From: Variovorax sp. YR216
GTDB taxonomy: Bacteria; Pseudomonadota; Gammaproteobacteria; Burkholderiales; Burkholderiaceae_C
DNA: 64,000 nt
Direction: 5' to 3'
NCBI RefSeq assembly: GCF_900107745.1
Contig: NZ_FNRO01000009.1
Coordinates: 124,001-188,000, forward strand
The notes below the pieces were generated by a model. The model did no database searches. It saw nothing but the letters and a program-made list of their open reading frames with translations, and was not told where the DNA came from. A program made the position numbers and the translations under genes. Below are positions 16,772-25,040 of this stretch, in pieces (position 1 is the stretch's first letter; each line of letters starts with the position of its first letter).

Positions 16772-17275
16772 CGCGAACAGGCCGCCGTTGTCGCGCGAGA
16801 AGCGCACCAGGTCTTGCGCGGCAGGCCCGGCATAGAAGCCTTGCTCGCCTTCGCATGCGATGGCACGCAGCACGTCCGCAAGGCGAGGCTGCAGCAGCCG
16901 TTCGCCTGCGGTAAGTGCGCGGCCGTTCGGAAGCATGAACTCGGCAAAACCTGGCTGCGACTTCACCCGTGCGCCGGCAAGCGCCAAGTTGCGCACGAGC
17001 TCTTCGGGTGCGGCGACGCCTTGCTCCGCCAACCGAATCGCGGGCGCGAGCAGTTGTTGCAGCGGAACCCGCCCAAAGCGTTCGTGCGCGCGCGCCCAGA
17101 GTCGCACCAGGGTCGGCACCACGGCCGCGCGCGGGCCGCGCTGCGGCATTCCGGCTTCGAACAGCTTGCCTTGGGCGGCCAGCGGTGCACGGCCAGCGTC
17201 CAGCGCTGCAGGACATCCGGGAGCAGTTGGGTCGATAGAGAGGTATACGTCCTCGCCGATCTGTTTCGGCACCAC
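16772..17275 (-). pseudogene. Remnant of gamma-glutamyltranspeptidase (ggt)
   Basis: A minus-strand frame reads as the middle of the large subunit of gamma-glutamyltranspeptidase: GMPQRGPRAAVVPTLVRLWA, RFGRVPLQQLLAPAIRLAEQG, LLQPRLADVLRAIACEGEQG and FYAGPAAQDLVRF. The signal peptide and N-terminal part are missing, and after about 16772 the similarity ends, so the autocatalytic Thr and the small subunit are absent. The frame runs on into unrelated sequence. A dead fragment left by deletion is the simplest reading. The 16515-16771 stretch contains no other gene I can support. Confidence 0.7.
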
Positions 17276-17338
17276 CGACCTGGAACGTTGGAGAAGTGAC
17301 TCGCGAGTCCGCCGCGGCGGAGGACGACGGCGCGGCGT

Positions 17339-18316
17339 TCAGTCCAGCCTGATGTTGGCGCGCCGAATGTATATCCCCCACTGGTCGTAGTCGCTGCGCA
17401 CGCGCTTGGCGAACTCGGCCGGTGGCTCGTTGTCCACCGGGTCGAAGGCCATGGTCGCCAGCATGTCGCGAAAGGTTTTGGCCTTCGCTGCAGCCGCGAC
17501 GCCTGCGTAGAGCTTCTGCAGGACCGGGGCGGGCATGTTGGCGGGCCCGAACAGGCCGTTCCAACCCCGGATCTCGAAGCCCGGCAGGCCCAACTCGAGC
17601 AGGGTGGGGGTGTCCGGCATCAGCGAGCGGCGCTGCGTGCCGGCGCTGCCGAGGATGCGCAGCCGGCCATCTTTGACGTACTGGACCGCCGTAGAGGGCG
17701 AGTCGAACATGATCTGCACTCGCCCAGCCAGAAGATCCTTCAGTGCGTCGGCGCTGCCTTTGTAGGGCACGTGCACGATGTCGATGCCGGTAGCCAGGCG
17801 CAGCACTTCACCATAGATGTGCGAAACGGTGCCCGCGCCGAACGAGGCGTAGGCGAGCTTGCCAGGATTGGCCTTGCCGTAGGCGATGAACTGCTGAAGG
17901 TTGCCGGCGGGCAGCGACGGGTGCATGACCAGAACGACACCCCCGGAAGTGAGCCGGGCCACCGGCGTGAAGTCGCGCAGCGCGTCGTACTGCACCGAGC
18001 GCAGGGTGTGCGGGTTCTGCGTGACCACGCCGTCCGAGATGTACATCAGCGTGTGGCCGTCCGGCTCGGCTCGTGCCACTTCCATCGCGCCGATGCCACC
18101 GCTTGCCCCAGGCCGGTTCTCGACGATGACAGGCACCCCGAGGATGGGCCCCAATTCCTGGGCGAGCGCGCGAGCCTGCGTGTCGGTAGGGCCGCCGGCG
18201 GCGAAGCCGACGATGATGCGAATGGGCTTGCCCGGCTTCGGGAAGTCCTGCGCGCGGGCCAGCGTCGGGCCGAGCAACAGCAGGGATGCCAGGGGCAAGA
18301 ACTGACGGCGTTGCAT
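17339..18316 (-). CDS. Bug/TctC family solute receptor
   Basis: A 325-residue periplasmic binding protein: signal peptide MQRRQFLPLASLLLLGPTLA, then PIRIIVGFAAGGPTDTQARA, AEPDGHTLMYISDG and the intact HVPYKGSADALKDLLAG motif. It is the last gene of the MarR-linked aconitase X operon, 54 nt after another Bug gene. No TctAB membrane components are nearby, so it is an orphan receptor or uses TctAB encoded elsewhere. The ligand is unknown. Confidence 0.9.
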   Translation of the reverse strand: MQRRQFLPLASLLLLGPTLARAQDFPKPGKPIRIIVGFAAGGPTDTQARALAQELGPILGVPVIVENRPGASGGIGAMEVARAEPDGHTLMYISDGVVTQNPHTLRSVQYDALRDFTPVARLTSGGVVLVMHPSLPAGNLQQFIAYGKANPGKLAYASFGAGTVSHIYGEVLRLATGIDIVHVPYKGSADALKDLLAGRVQIMFDSPSTAVQYVKDGRLRILGSAGTQRRSLMPDTPTLLELGLPGFEIRGWNGLFGPANMPAPVLQKLYAGVAAAAKAKTFRDMLATMAFDPVDNEPPAEFAKRVRSDYDQWGIYIRRANIRLD

Positions 18317-18370
18317 TGAGATGTCTCCGTAGGTATTGACGAGAAAATTCCAGGTTGGGGAAAAAGATTG

Positions 18371-19357
18371 CTAATCCAGCCGGGCACCGGTCGACTTGAT
18401 CACCGGTTCCCATTTGGCCATCTCGGCCAGGATGTAGGCGTTGTATTGGCCGGACGTGGAACCGATGGGTTCCTGCCCGATGTCGCGGATCCGTGCCAGT
18501 ACCTCTGACTGCCCCAGCACGGCGGCAAAGTCGTCGCGAATGCGGCTCACCAGCGCCGGCGGCGTGCCGCCGCGCGCCACCAGACCGAAAGCGCCGGAGA
18601 ACTCGTAGCCGGGCACGGCCTGCGACATCAGGCTGGCCTGCGGCGCGAGCGCGGCGGGCCGTTCGCCCATGGTGCCGATCAACTTCAGCCGGCCGTTGCG
18701 CACATGTTCCATCGCGCCCTGGGTGAGCGGATCGGCCAGCAGCTGCACGTGCCCGCCCAGCAGGTCGGTCATGGCCTGCGCGCTGCCCTTGTAGGGCACG
18801 CTCTGCATGCGCGTACCGGCCATCGTGTTCAGCAGCTCCATGGCGAGCAGAGTCTGCGTGGTGGCATAGGCGTAGGCCACGCGGCCCGGGTCACGCCGCG
18901 CGAGCTGCACCAGCTCGGCTGGCGTGCTGGCCGGCAGCGAGGGGTGGGCGTACAGCGCCATATGAAAGCGCGTGAGCAGCATCACCCCGGTCAAGTCCCT
19001 CAGCGTGTCGTATGGCATGCGAGCGGACAGCATGGGATTGATCACATGCGAACCCGTGACGATGCCGAGCGTGTGGCCGTCGGGCGCCGAACGGGCCACC
19101 ACCTCGGTGCCCAGCATGGTGTTGGCGCCCGGCCGGTTGTCGACCACGACCGGATGCTGCCATTGGCGCGCAAGGTTTTCGGCGATCTGACGCGCCAGCG
19201 CGTCGGTGGCGCCGCCAGGAGGGAAGGGGACGATGAGCCGCACCGGCCGGACAGGAAAGCCGGGCGTAGGAGCGGGCTGCGCCCGAGCGGCGGGCCCGAT
19301 CATGGGCGTGAGTGCGGCGGCCGAGGCGGCGAGGAAGCGCCTGCGCGGGAGATTCAT
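18371..19357 (-). CDS. Bug/TctC family solute receptor
   Basis: A 328-residue periplasmic binding protein with signal peptide MNLPRRRFLAASAAALTPMI, a twin-Arg-like start, then VRPVRLIVPFPPGGATDALA, SAPDGHTLGIVTGSHV and SVPYKGSAQAMTDLLGG. The ATG at 19357 overlaps the stop of the aconitase X small subunit as ATGA, so it is translationally coupled to it. It probably binds the acid processed by the AcnX/IlvD enzymes, which is inference from the overlap. Confidence 0.9.
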   Translation of the reverse strand: MNLPRRRFLAASAAALTPMIGPAARAQPAPTPGFPVRPVRLIVPFPPGGATDALARQIAENLARQWQHPVVVDNRPGANTMLGTEVVARSAPDGHTLGIVTGSHVINPMLSARMPYDTLRDLTGVMLLTRFHMALYAHPSLPASTPAELVQLARRDPGRVAYAYATTQTLLAMELLNTMAGTRMQSVPYKGSAQAMTDLLGGHVQLLADPLTQGAMEHVRNGRLKLIGTMGERPAALAPQASLMSQAVPGYEFSGAFGLVARGGTPPALVSRIRDDFAAVLGQSEVLARIRDIGQEPIGSTSGQYNAYILAEMAKWEPVIKSTGARLD

Positions 19358-19800
19358 GTCGTTGCCTTCTTCTTTCGCACCTCGACGATGCCCTGGTCGG
19401 CGTCCACGCGTACCCAATCGCCGGTCTCGATCACAGAGAGCGGGTCGCGGTCGAAATCGGTGAGCGCCGGGGCGCGCGTCACCACCGCGCCTAGCGCGAT
19501 TTTTGCGCTCATGTCGTTGAACAGCATGGCTGCCGGCGCTACACCCAGCGACCGCGTGAGGTGAAAGGCGTTCGACCAGCCGGACGAGCCCTTCGCGCCG
19601 GGAAACACCAGCACCTTGCCCGCGAAGCTCACGCCGCGAAGCTCATGCCGGACCTCGACGATGGTGCCGGTGCGCGAATCGATGCCGCCCCAGCCGGAGA
19701 TGGCCTGCCGCGTCACCAGCGCCTCGCCCTCGGCCGTCCCTTCGACGACACAGCGGCCGCGCAACACGATGGTTTCTGCATCCGGGTCGATGCGGTTCAT
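19354..19800 (-). CDS. Aconitase X, small subunit (swivel domain, DUF126 family)
   Basis: A 148-residue protein of the AcnX swivelling domain. It carries GRCVVEGTAEGEALVTRQAI, SGWGGIDSRTGTIVEV, GVSFAGKVLVFPGAKGSSGW and GDWVRVDADQGIVEVRKK. The PGAKGSSGWS stretch is the family's substrate-binding loop. It pairs with the large subunit just upstream; the start overlaps that stop (ATGA) and its own stop overlaps the next ATG. Known AcnX enzymes dehydrate cis-3-hydroxy-L-proline or phosphomevalonate. The substrate here is not evident. Confidence 0.9.
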   Translation of the reverse strand: MNRIDPDAETIVLRGRCVVEGTAEGEALVTRQAISGWGGIDSRTGTIVEVRHELRGVSFAGKVLVFPGAKGSSGWSNAFHLTRSLGVAPAAMLFNDMSAKIALGAVVTRAPALTDFDRDPLSVIETGDWVRVDADQGIVEVRKKKATT

Positions 19801-21080
19801 CGTGGACCTCCTCTCCACTGGCCGGTGCAGGCTGCGTCGATGCAGTCGGCGGTGGAGCCGAACCAGGCCTCGACCCCCAGGATGGCTGGCAGGTAGTGCG
19901 CCTGCTTGGCCGAATCGAGCGCCACCACGCGGGTGCCTTTCGGCGCCGCACGGCTCATGGCCGAGCAGCTGTCGGTCAGAAGATGGCCGCCTGCGGCCTC
20001 GATGATGCGGGTGTAGCCGTTGCGGTCGGCCAGCGACTTGATGGCGCGCGGCGTGAAGATCCACAGCGCCGTGTTCTCGCTGACGCGGCGGCCCTCCAGC
20101 AGGCGGGCCGCTTCCCAGATCTGTTCGATCGTGTAGTGCGGGCAGCCCAGCATCACATAGTCCACCGCGGTGCTGCGGCCGGTCGCGTTGAGCTTCTCCC
20201 AGGTCTGACGCCGTTCGGCTTCTCCGTAGCGCAGGGTCTGCGCCGGGGTGTTGCGGCCGAAGGCCTGTTCGCGCGTATTGGCTTCGGGCGTGACGCCGAC
20301 CAGGTGGTACATCTCGACGCCGCCCGACGACGATGCGGCCGCGCCGAAGTGCTTCAGCCGCGCCAGATTCGGCAGCGGGCCCAGCCCTTCGACCACCGGG
20401 ACCTTGTCCTGCACCATGTCGCCGATCCAGTAGCCGAGCATGCCCCAGTCCGCGGTGCTTTCCACCGTCGTCTCCACTCGCACAGCGTGCGTACCCAGAC
20501 GGTTCTCGTCGACGTGGTAGCCCCAATAGGGGATGCGGCCGGTGAGCATCGCGGCGCCGACGCTTTCGCGGCCTTCGGTGTTCGTGCGCGCGCCGATCAC
20601 CGCGTTGCAGTAGATGACGGCCGACGACTCCATCCAGGCGCAGTGCTCACCGCGCGTCGGGATGTTGCCCACTTGATAGGGCGTGCAAGTGTTGGCGGCT
20701 TGTACGCCCAGGCCCGTGATGTAGGCCTCGCCCTTGCGGTAGAACTGGACGGTCTGTTCGTCCACGCCCATGAGCGCCGCGTTGTGAGGATCGAATCCCA
20801 GCTGCACATGCGTGGTGAAGGTTTTTACGCGCGGGATCTCGACCGTGTCGTCGCTGTCCAGGCTGAACTCGGAGAACACGCCGTCCATGCCGCCGCGCCG
20901 CATGGCGTAGTCGCGCATGAAGGGCGTGGTTGCGCTGATCGAGGCGACCACGTTGTTGGTTTGCACCAGCCGCTCGGCGCCCAGCGCGCGGCCATAGCGC
21001 ATCAGCAGGTCCATGGCGCGCTGCACGGCCGGGCCGTCCCGGCCGTCGAGCATGGCGCTCTCATCAGAAGTCAGGTGCAT
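19797..21080 (-). CDS. Aconitase X, catalytic (large) subunit
   Basis: A 427-residue protein of the AcnX catalytic domain: N-terminal LTSDESAMLDGRDGPAVQRA, ANTCTPYQVGNIPTRGEHCA, ESSAVIYCNAVIGARTNTEG and VMLGCPHYTIEQIWE, with a Cys in TDSCSAM. The separate cysteines in CTPYQ, YCNAV and GCPHY fit the Fe-S ligands of the family. In many bacteria the two AcnX domains are one chain; here they are two genes with a 4-base overlap. It is in the operon after IlvD-type dehydratase and FAD oxidoreductase genes, pointing to sequential dehydration or oxidation of a hydroxy acid. Confidence 0.9.
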   Translation of the reverse strand: MHLTSDESAMLDGRDGPAVQRAMDLLMRYGRALGAERLVQTNNVVASISATTPFMRDYAMRRGGMDGVFSEFSLDSDDTVEIPRVKTFTTHVQLGFDPHNAALMGVDEQTVQFYRKGEAYITGLGVQAANTCTPYQVGNIPTRGEHCAWMESSAVIYCNAVIGARTNTEGRESVGAAMLTGRIPYWGYHVDENRLGTHAVRVETTVESTADWGMLGYWIGDMVQDKVPVVEGLGPLPNLARLKHFGAAASSSGGVEMYHLVGVTPEANTREQAFGRNTPAQTLRYGEAERRQTWEKLNATGRSTAVDYVMLGCPHYTIEQIWEAARLLEGRRVSENTALWIFTPRAIKSLADRNGYTRIIEAAGGHLLTDSCSAMSRAAPKGTRVVALDSAKQAHYLPAILGVEAWFGSTADCIDAACTGQWRGGPR

Positions 21081-21095
21081 GGCGATTCCCTTCGC

Positions 21096-22556
21096 TCAGG
21101 CCGCCACCGCCGCATGGGTCTGCGCGGTGCGGACATAGGCGCCCTGCGATCGCAGCTCCGATTGCAGCGCCGCCACGTCCACGGCGCGCGGCTGCACCCC
21201 CTGATGGACCGCCAGCGCGGCGGCCACGCCGGCGGCCTGGCCGGTGATCCAGCACTGCGGGATCTCGCGCATGAAGCCGTGCGAGTTGCGGTCGCAGGAG
21301 ACGTGGCGGCCGCAGGCGATCAGGCCGTCGAGCTTCTCGGGCACCAGCGCCCCGTAGGGGATCGAGATGTTCGCGAACTTGGGCGACACGGGCGGCGATA
21401 CGCCGATCTCGTCGGGCAGTGCCACGCCGTCGGGCCAGCGTTTGCGCAACACCGCATCCATGCCCTTCAGGCGGCGCGAGTGGCGCACGCCGATCTGCGG
21501 TGCGCTGAGCATCATGTAGGCCTTCTCGAAGCCGGGCGCGTGGCGGCTGTAGTAGGCCAGGTGCTGTGCCATGGCGCGGTGCGAGCGCACTTCCACGGCG
21601 GTGAGGTCGTCCACGTCCAGCGCCGAATAGCCGGTCTGGCGCGGACCCATGAAGAGCGCGATGTCGTTGCGCCAGGATACGAAGGGCCGCTCGAACAACC
21701 CGCATTCCTCGCGCCCGCGCGCCATGAATTCGGCGAAGCGTTCCGGCTGGCCGGCCTTGAATTCGATCCACCGGTTCATGTCCACGCCGCCGAAAAGCCA
21801 GGCCGTGTTCATGCAGTGGTGCACGTCGGCGGCTTCGATATCGTTCTCGTAGGCAGCGCCCGCCCGGGCGAACAGGTCGCCGTCGCCGGTGGCGTCGACC
21901 ACCACTTTGGCGCGCACTGCCATGCGGCCTTCCTTGCTCTCGAAGGTCACGCCGGCCACCGCGCCGTTCTCCATGAGCGGTTCGGCCGCCCAGGAGTGAT
22001 AGATGAGCTTGACCCGGCGCTCCAGCACGATCTCCTGGCTCAGCAGCTTGAGTCGTTCCGGGTCGATCGTCGGCGACCAGGTGACGATGCCGTGGTACGC
22101 AGCGGTGCGCTGCGACCAGTGGGCTGCCTTGGCGACATCCTGCGAACCCCAGTCGGACCGGTCCGGCCCGGCCACCGCGTCGGCGGGCAGACGGTCGAAC
22201 AGCTCCTGCGCGAAGCCGCGGATGACCAGCTCGCCGTTCCAGTCGCTCATGCGGTCGATCCAGATCACCAGTCCGCCGGTGGACAGGCCGCCGAGGTGGT
22301 TGTAGCGCTCCAGCAGCGCGACGCTGGCGCCCGCGCGCGCGGCGGCGGCCGCGGCGGCGGTACCGGATGGACCGCCCCCGACGACCAGCACGTCGCACTG
22401 GTGGTACACGGGAATCTTCCGGCCCGGCTCGCTCACGTGCCCGAGGTCAGGCCGCGGCGCGCGTTCGTCCTTGCGCGCGAACAGGTCGGACGAAAGGAAG
22501 CGCTCGTCGCCGCGCTGGGTCGTGAGCATGCCGCTGGTGGATTGGGGACCTTGCAT
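21096..22556 (-). CDS. FAD-dependent oxidoreductase (FAD_oxidored family)
   Basis: A 486-residue flavoprotein. The Rossmann motif VLVVGGGPSGTAAAAAAARA lies near residues 56-75, with LLERYNHLGGLSTGG after it, VVVDATGDGDLFARAGA mid-chain and a C-terminal segment GRHVSCDRNSHGFMREIPQC then ITGQAAGVAAALA. The Cys and aromatic pattern at the end is typical of PF12831-type oxidoreductases, whose substrates are rarely known. It lies 39 nt after the dehydratase gene and 15 nt before AcnX. It could oxidise or reduce the intermediate between those enzymes. Confidence 0.88.
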   Translation of the reverse strand: MQGPQSTSGMLTTQRGDERFLSSDLFARKDERAPRPDLGHVSEPGRKIPVYHQCDVLVVGGGPSGTAAAAAAARAGASVALLERYNHLGGLSTGGLVIWIDRMSDWNGELVIRGFAQELFDRLPADAVAGPDRSDWGSQDVAKAAHWSQRTAAYHGIVTWSPTIDPERLKLLSQEIVLERRVKLIYHSWAAEPLMENGAVAGVTFESKEGRMAVRAKVVVDATGDGDLFARAGAAYENDIEAADVHHCMNTAWLFGGVDMNRWIEFKAGQPERFAEFMARGREECGLFERPFVSWRNDIALFMGPRQTGYSALDVDDLTAVEVRSHRAMAQHLAYYSRHAPGFEKAYMMLSAPQIGVRHSRRLKGMDAVLRKRWPDGVALPDEIGVSPPVSPKFANISIPYGALVPEKLDGLIACGRHVSCDRNSHGFMREIPQCWITGQAAGVAAALAVHQGVQPRAVDVAALQSELRSQGAYVRTAQTHAAVAA

Positions 22557-22595
22557 CTGGGATGTCTCCGGTTGTCGTTCGTCGTTGCTGGGAAG

Positions 22596-24278
22596 TCAGC
22601 GCGGTTCGACCAGGACCGCGCCTTGGGTCAGAGGGCCGACATTGCGGCGGTACAGCTGTAGCCAGCCGGTGTCGCAGAGCTTGGGCGCGGGCGTCCAGGC
22701 CGCGCGCCGGCGGGCCGTTTCGGCTTCGTCCACTTCGAGGTCGCAGCGCTGGGTGTCCAGGTCGATCACGATCGTGTCGCCGTCCTGCACCAGCGCGAGC
22801 GGGCCGCACACCGCGCCTTCGGGCGAGACCTCGGCCACGACGAGGCCCTTGCAGACCAGCCCGGACAGGTGTCCGTCGGTGATCAGGGCGACCTGGTCGC
22901 CGAGTCCCGCGCCGTCGATGGCAAAGACCACCTTGGACGAGCCGCCGCCCATGCCCGGCCCGCCGCACACGCCAGCGCCACGCATCACGACCACGTGGCC
23001 CGGGCGGATGTCGCCCGACTGCAGCGCGGCGATGGCGGCGTCGGAGGTGGCAAAGCAGATCGCGGGGCCGCTGAAGCGCCGCGTCTTGCGCTCGACGATG
23101 CCGGTCTTGACGATGCCGTATTCGGGCGCGAGGCTGCCGCGCAGCATCATGATCGCCGGCTTGCGCGCGATCGGGTCGTCGATCGGACGGATCACCTCCG
23201 GGTCGTCCACCCGCGCGCCGGCCAGGTTCTCGCCGAGCGTGCGGCCGGTGACGGTGAGCGCCCCGGTGTCCAGCAGCGGCTCCAGCTGCTTCATCAACGC
23301 GCGCGCGCCTCCCGCGGCCTCGAAGGTCTCGATGACGTGGTGGCCCACCGGGCGCACCGCCGCCAGCACGGGCACCTCGTGCGAGAAGCGCTCGAACATC
23401 CCGTAGACGTCGGCGCCGCAGCCTGCCTCGGTCGCGACCGCCTGCAGGTGCTTGATGGAGTTCACCGAGCCGCCAACGCTCAGGATGGTCTTCACCGCGT
23501 TGGCGAAGGCGGCGGGCTTCAGGATGTCGCGCGGCTTGAGGTCTTCCCAGACCATTTCCACGATGCGCTGCCCGGCGCGGCGGGCAGCGTCGAACATCGC
23601 TTCGCTGTTGGCAGCCACCGGCGTGGTGCCGGGCAAGGCCATGCCCAGTGCCTCGCAGCAGATGTGCATCGAGTTCGCGGTGCCCATGCCCGAGCACACG
23701 CCTGGGCCGCGGATCGCGTTGCGGCTCATGCCGATGAGCCTGTCCATCGGCATGTGGCCCATCTGCGCGTGCATGGCGCCGACGAACACGTCCTCGATGT
23801 CCACATGCTCGCCCTCGTACTCGCCGCTGGGCTGGTAGCCGCAGGCCAGCATCAGGGTCGGGACGTTGAGGCGGCCTGCGGCCATCATCTGGCCCGGCAC
23901 CGTCTTGTCGCAAGAGGTGAGGCAGATCATGCCGTCGAGCTGCGCGCCCTCGACCGCCACCTCGATGTCGTTGGTCACCAGATCGCGCGTGGAAAGGATG
24001 TAGCCGCCGCGACCGCCCGCGCCGATGACGAAGTCGCTCGGCGCAGCGGTGCGGATCTCGAAAGGCACTGCGCCTGCTGCGCGGATCGCTTCCTTCACCA
24101 CCGCGGCCACACCGTCGAGGTGGGCGAAGCAGGCGGCGAGCGAAGACGAACTGTTGACGATGGCGATCTTGGGCTTTTCGCAGTCGTCCTCGGGAATGCC
24201 GAGCGCCTGCCATTGGGCGTTGCGCACGGCCCAGAGGTAGGAGCCTCGGGGAAAGTTGCTGCGCAGCTTGCGGGTCAT
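22596..24278 (-). CDS. IlvD/Edd family dehydratase (Fe-S, sugar-acid type)
   Basis: A 560-residue protein of the dihydroxy-acid/phosphogluconate dehydratase family. Fe-S cysteines appear in ICLTSCDKTVPGQMMA and NAIRGPGVCSGMGTANSM. GPGMGGGSSKVVF and LITDGHLSG follow in the C-terminal part. The start at 24278 (MTRKLRSNFPRGSYLW) matches the family better than an ATG at 24311, which would overlap the operator. With no isoleucine genes nearby, a catabolic sugar-acid or hydroxyacid dehydratase is more likely than IlvD itself. It heads the operon running to 17339. Confidence 0.9.
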   Translation of the reverse strand: MTRKLRSNFPRGSYLWAVRNAQWQALGIPEDDCEKPKIAIVNSSSSLAACFAHLDGVAAVVKEAIRAAGAVPFEIRTAAPSDFVIGAGGRGGYILSTRDLVTNDIEVAVEGAQLDGMICLTSCDKTVPGQMMAAGRLNVPTLMLACGYQPSGEYEGEHVDIEDVFVGAMHAQMGHMPMDRLIGMSRNAIRGPGVCSGMGTANSMHICCEALGMALPGTTPVAANSEAMFDAARRAGQRIVEMVWEDLKPRDILKPAAFANAVKTILSVGGSVNSIKHLQAVATEAGCGADVYGMFERFSHEVPVLAAVRPVGHHVIETFEAAGGARALMKQLEPLLDTGALTVTGRTLGENLAGARVDDPEVIRPIDDPIARKPAIMMLRGSLAPEYGIVKTGIVERKTRRFSGPAICFATSDAAIAALQSGDIRPGHVVVMRGAGVCGGPGMGGGSSKVVFAIDGAGLGDQVALITDGHLSGLVCKGLVVAEVSPEGAVCGPLALVQDGDTIVIDLDTQRCDLEVDEAETARRRAAWTPAPKLCDTGWLQLYRRNVGPLTQGAVLVEPR

Positions 24279-24311
24279 CTGTGGGATCCTGTCTTTAGTG
24301 AGCGAATTCAT

Positions 24312-24345
24312 TTATATTGACATATCCATAAATGAAATGTCAATA
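24312..24345. promoter_or_regulatory. MarR operator between the dehydratase and marR genes
   Basis: Perfect 9-bp arms TATTGACAT (24315-24323) and ATGTCAATA (24337-24345) flank 13 bases. The block 24312-24333, read on the minus strand, matches 30971-30992 in 21 of 22 positions. The element lies in the divergent gap between the dehydratase and MarR genes, as expected for an autoregulated MarR operator. Confidence 0.8.
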
Positions 24346-24396
24346 CGAAGTTATGGCATGCTCGGGATGACGACCAGCAAATTGAGGAGGGTTTCG

Positions 24397-25005
24397 ATGG
24401 CAACCAACGCACGCACCGCGAGAACGAAGACGAAGACACGGGCCGTGCCCGAGGCGCCGCCCCCACCCCGCGTGCGCAAGACCTCTGCCGGCTCCACGCC
24501 GAAGGCGACCGAACCCGCGCCGCCGCCACGCGCGGCCGCGCGCCCGGCCGACGTGGCGGGCCAACAGGCGTCGGTAAACCGCTATCTGGCCGCGTACATC
24601 ATGGGTGTCGCCAACCGGCTGGCCAACGGCGCGTCGAACTACTATCGACAGCACTTCAACCTCGGCATGTCCGAGTGGCGCGCGATGATGGCCGTGGGCG
24701 GCCGCGACGAGCTGATCGTGCGCGAGGTCGCCGAGATGGCCGACCTGGACTACGCCGCCGCGAGCAAGAGCGTGCGGGTGCTGGAAGAGCGCGGCTTCGT
24801 GAGCGTGGAGCAGACCCGCAGTCGTGGCCGCGCCGCCATCGTGCGCCTGACGCCGGCGGGCGCCAAAACCTACGTGAAGCTGCGGGATTCGGCGCAGGAG
24901 CGTCAGGACCGCCTGGTCGCCGAGTTTACGCCGCAGGAGGTGGAGACCCTGTGGGCCCTGCTGCGCCGTGTCGAGCAGCAGGTGCCATCCATGAATGCGG
25001 AGTGA
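24397..25005 (+). CDS. MarR family transcriptional regulator with N-terminal tail
   Basis: A 202-residue protein. The first about 55 residues are a basic Pro/Ala/Lys-rich tail without structure. From about 60 a MarR fold follows, with LGMSEWRAMMAVGGRDELIV, REVAEMADLDYAAASKSVRV and LEERGFVSVEQTRSRGRAAI then VRLTPAGAKTYVKL, the winged HTH. The start at 24397 has GAGGAGG 6 nt upstream. It is divergent from the dehydratase operon, and the operator in between recurs upstream of the SDR-ABC operon (30951). It should therefore control both, sensing a substrate or intermediate of the pathway. Confidence 0.92.
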   Translation: MATNARTARTKTKTRAVPEAPPPPRVRKTSAGSTPKATEPAPPPRAAARPADVAGQQASVNRYLAAYIMGVANRLANGASNYYRQHFNLGMSEWRAMMAVGGRDELIVREVAEMADLDYAAASKSVRVLEERGFVSVEQTRSRGRAAIVRLTPAGAKTYVKLRDSAQERQDRLVAEFTPQEVETLWALLRRVEQQVPSMNAE

Positions 25006-25015
25006 GTGAGCGGAC

Positions 25016-25040
25016 CGTGAGGCCGCTACGCAGCCTCACG
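25016..25040. terminator. Hairpin between marR and the ABC operon end
   Basis: CGTGAGGC (25016-25023) pairs with GCCTCACG (25033-25040) across 9 nt in the 30-bp convergent gap, reaching into the ATPase stop codon. No clear T-run follows on either side, so it may be a bidirectional but weak terminator. Confidence 0.45.

Noticed and set aside
19896..22661. 921-residue open frame on the plus strand
   Set aside because: It is antisense to the aconitase X and FAD oxidoreductase genes, is His/Arg-rich without domains, and is a product of high-GC codon bias.
22596..24311. ATG at 24311 as dehydratase start
   Set aside because: It would place the operator in the coding region edge and adds residues absent in the family; 24278 fits better.
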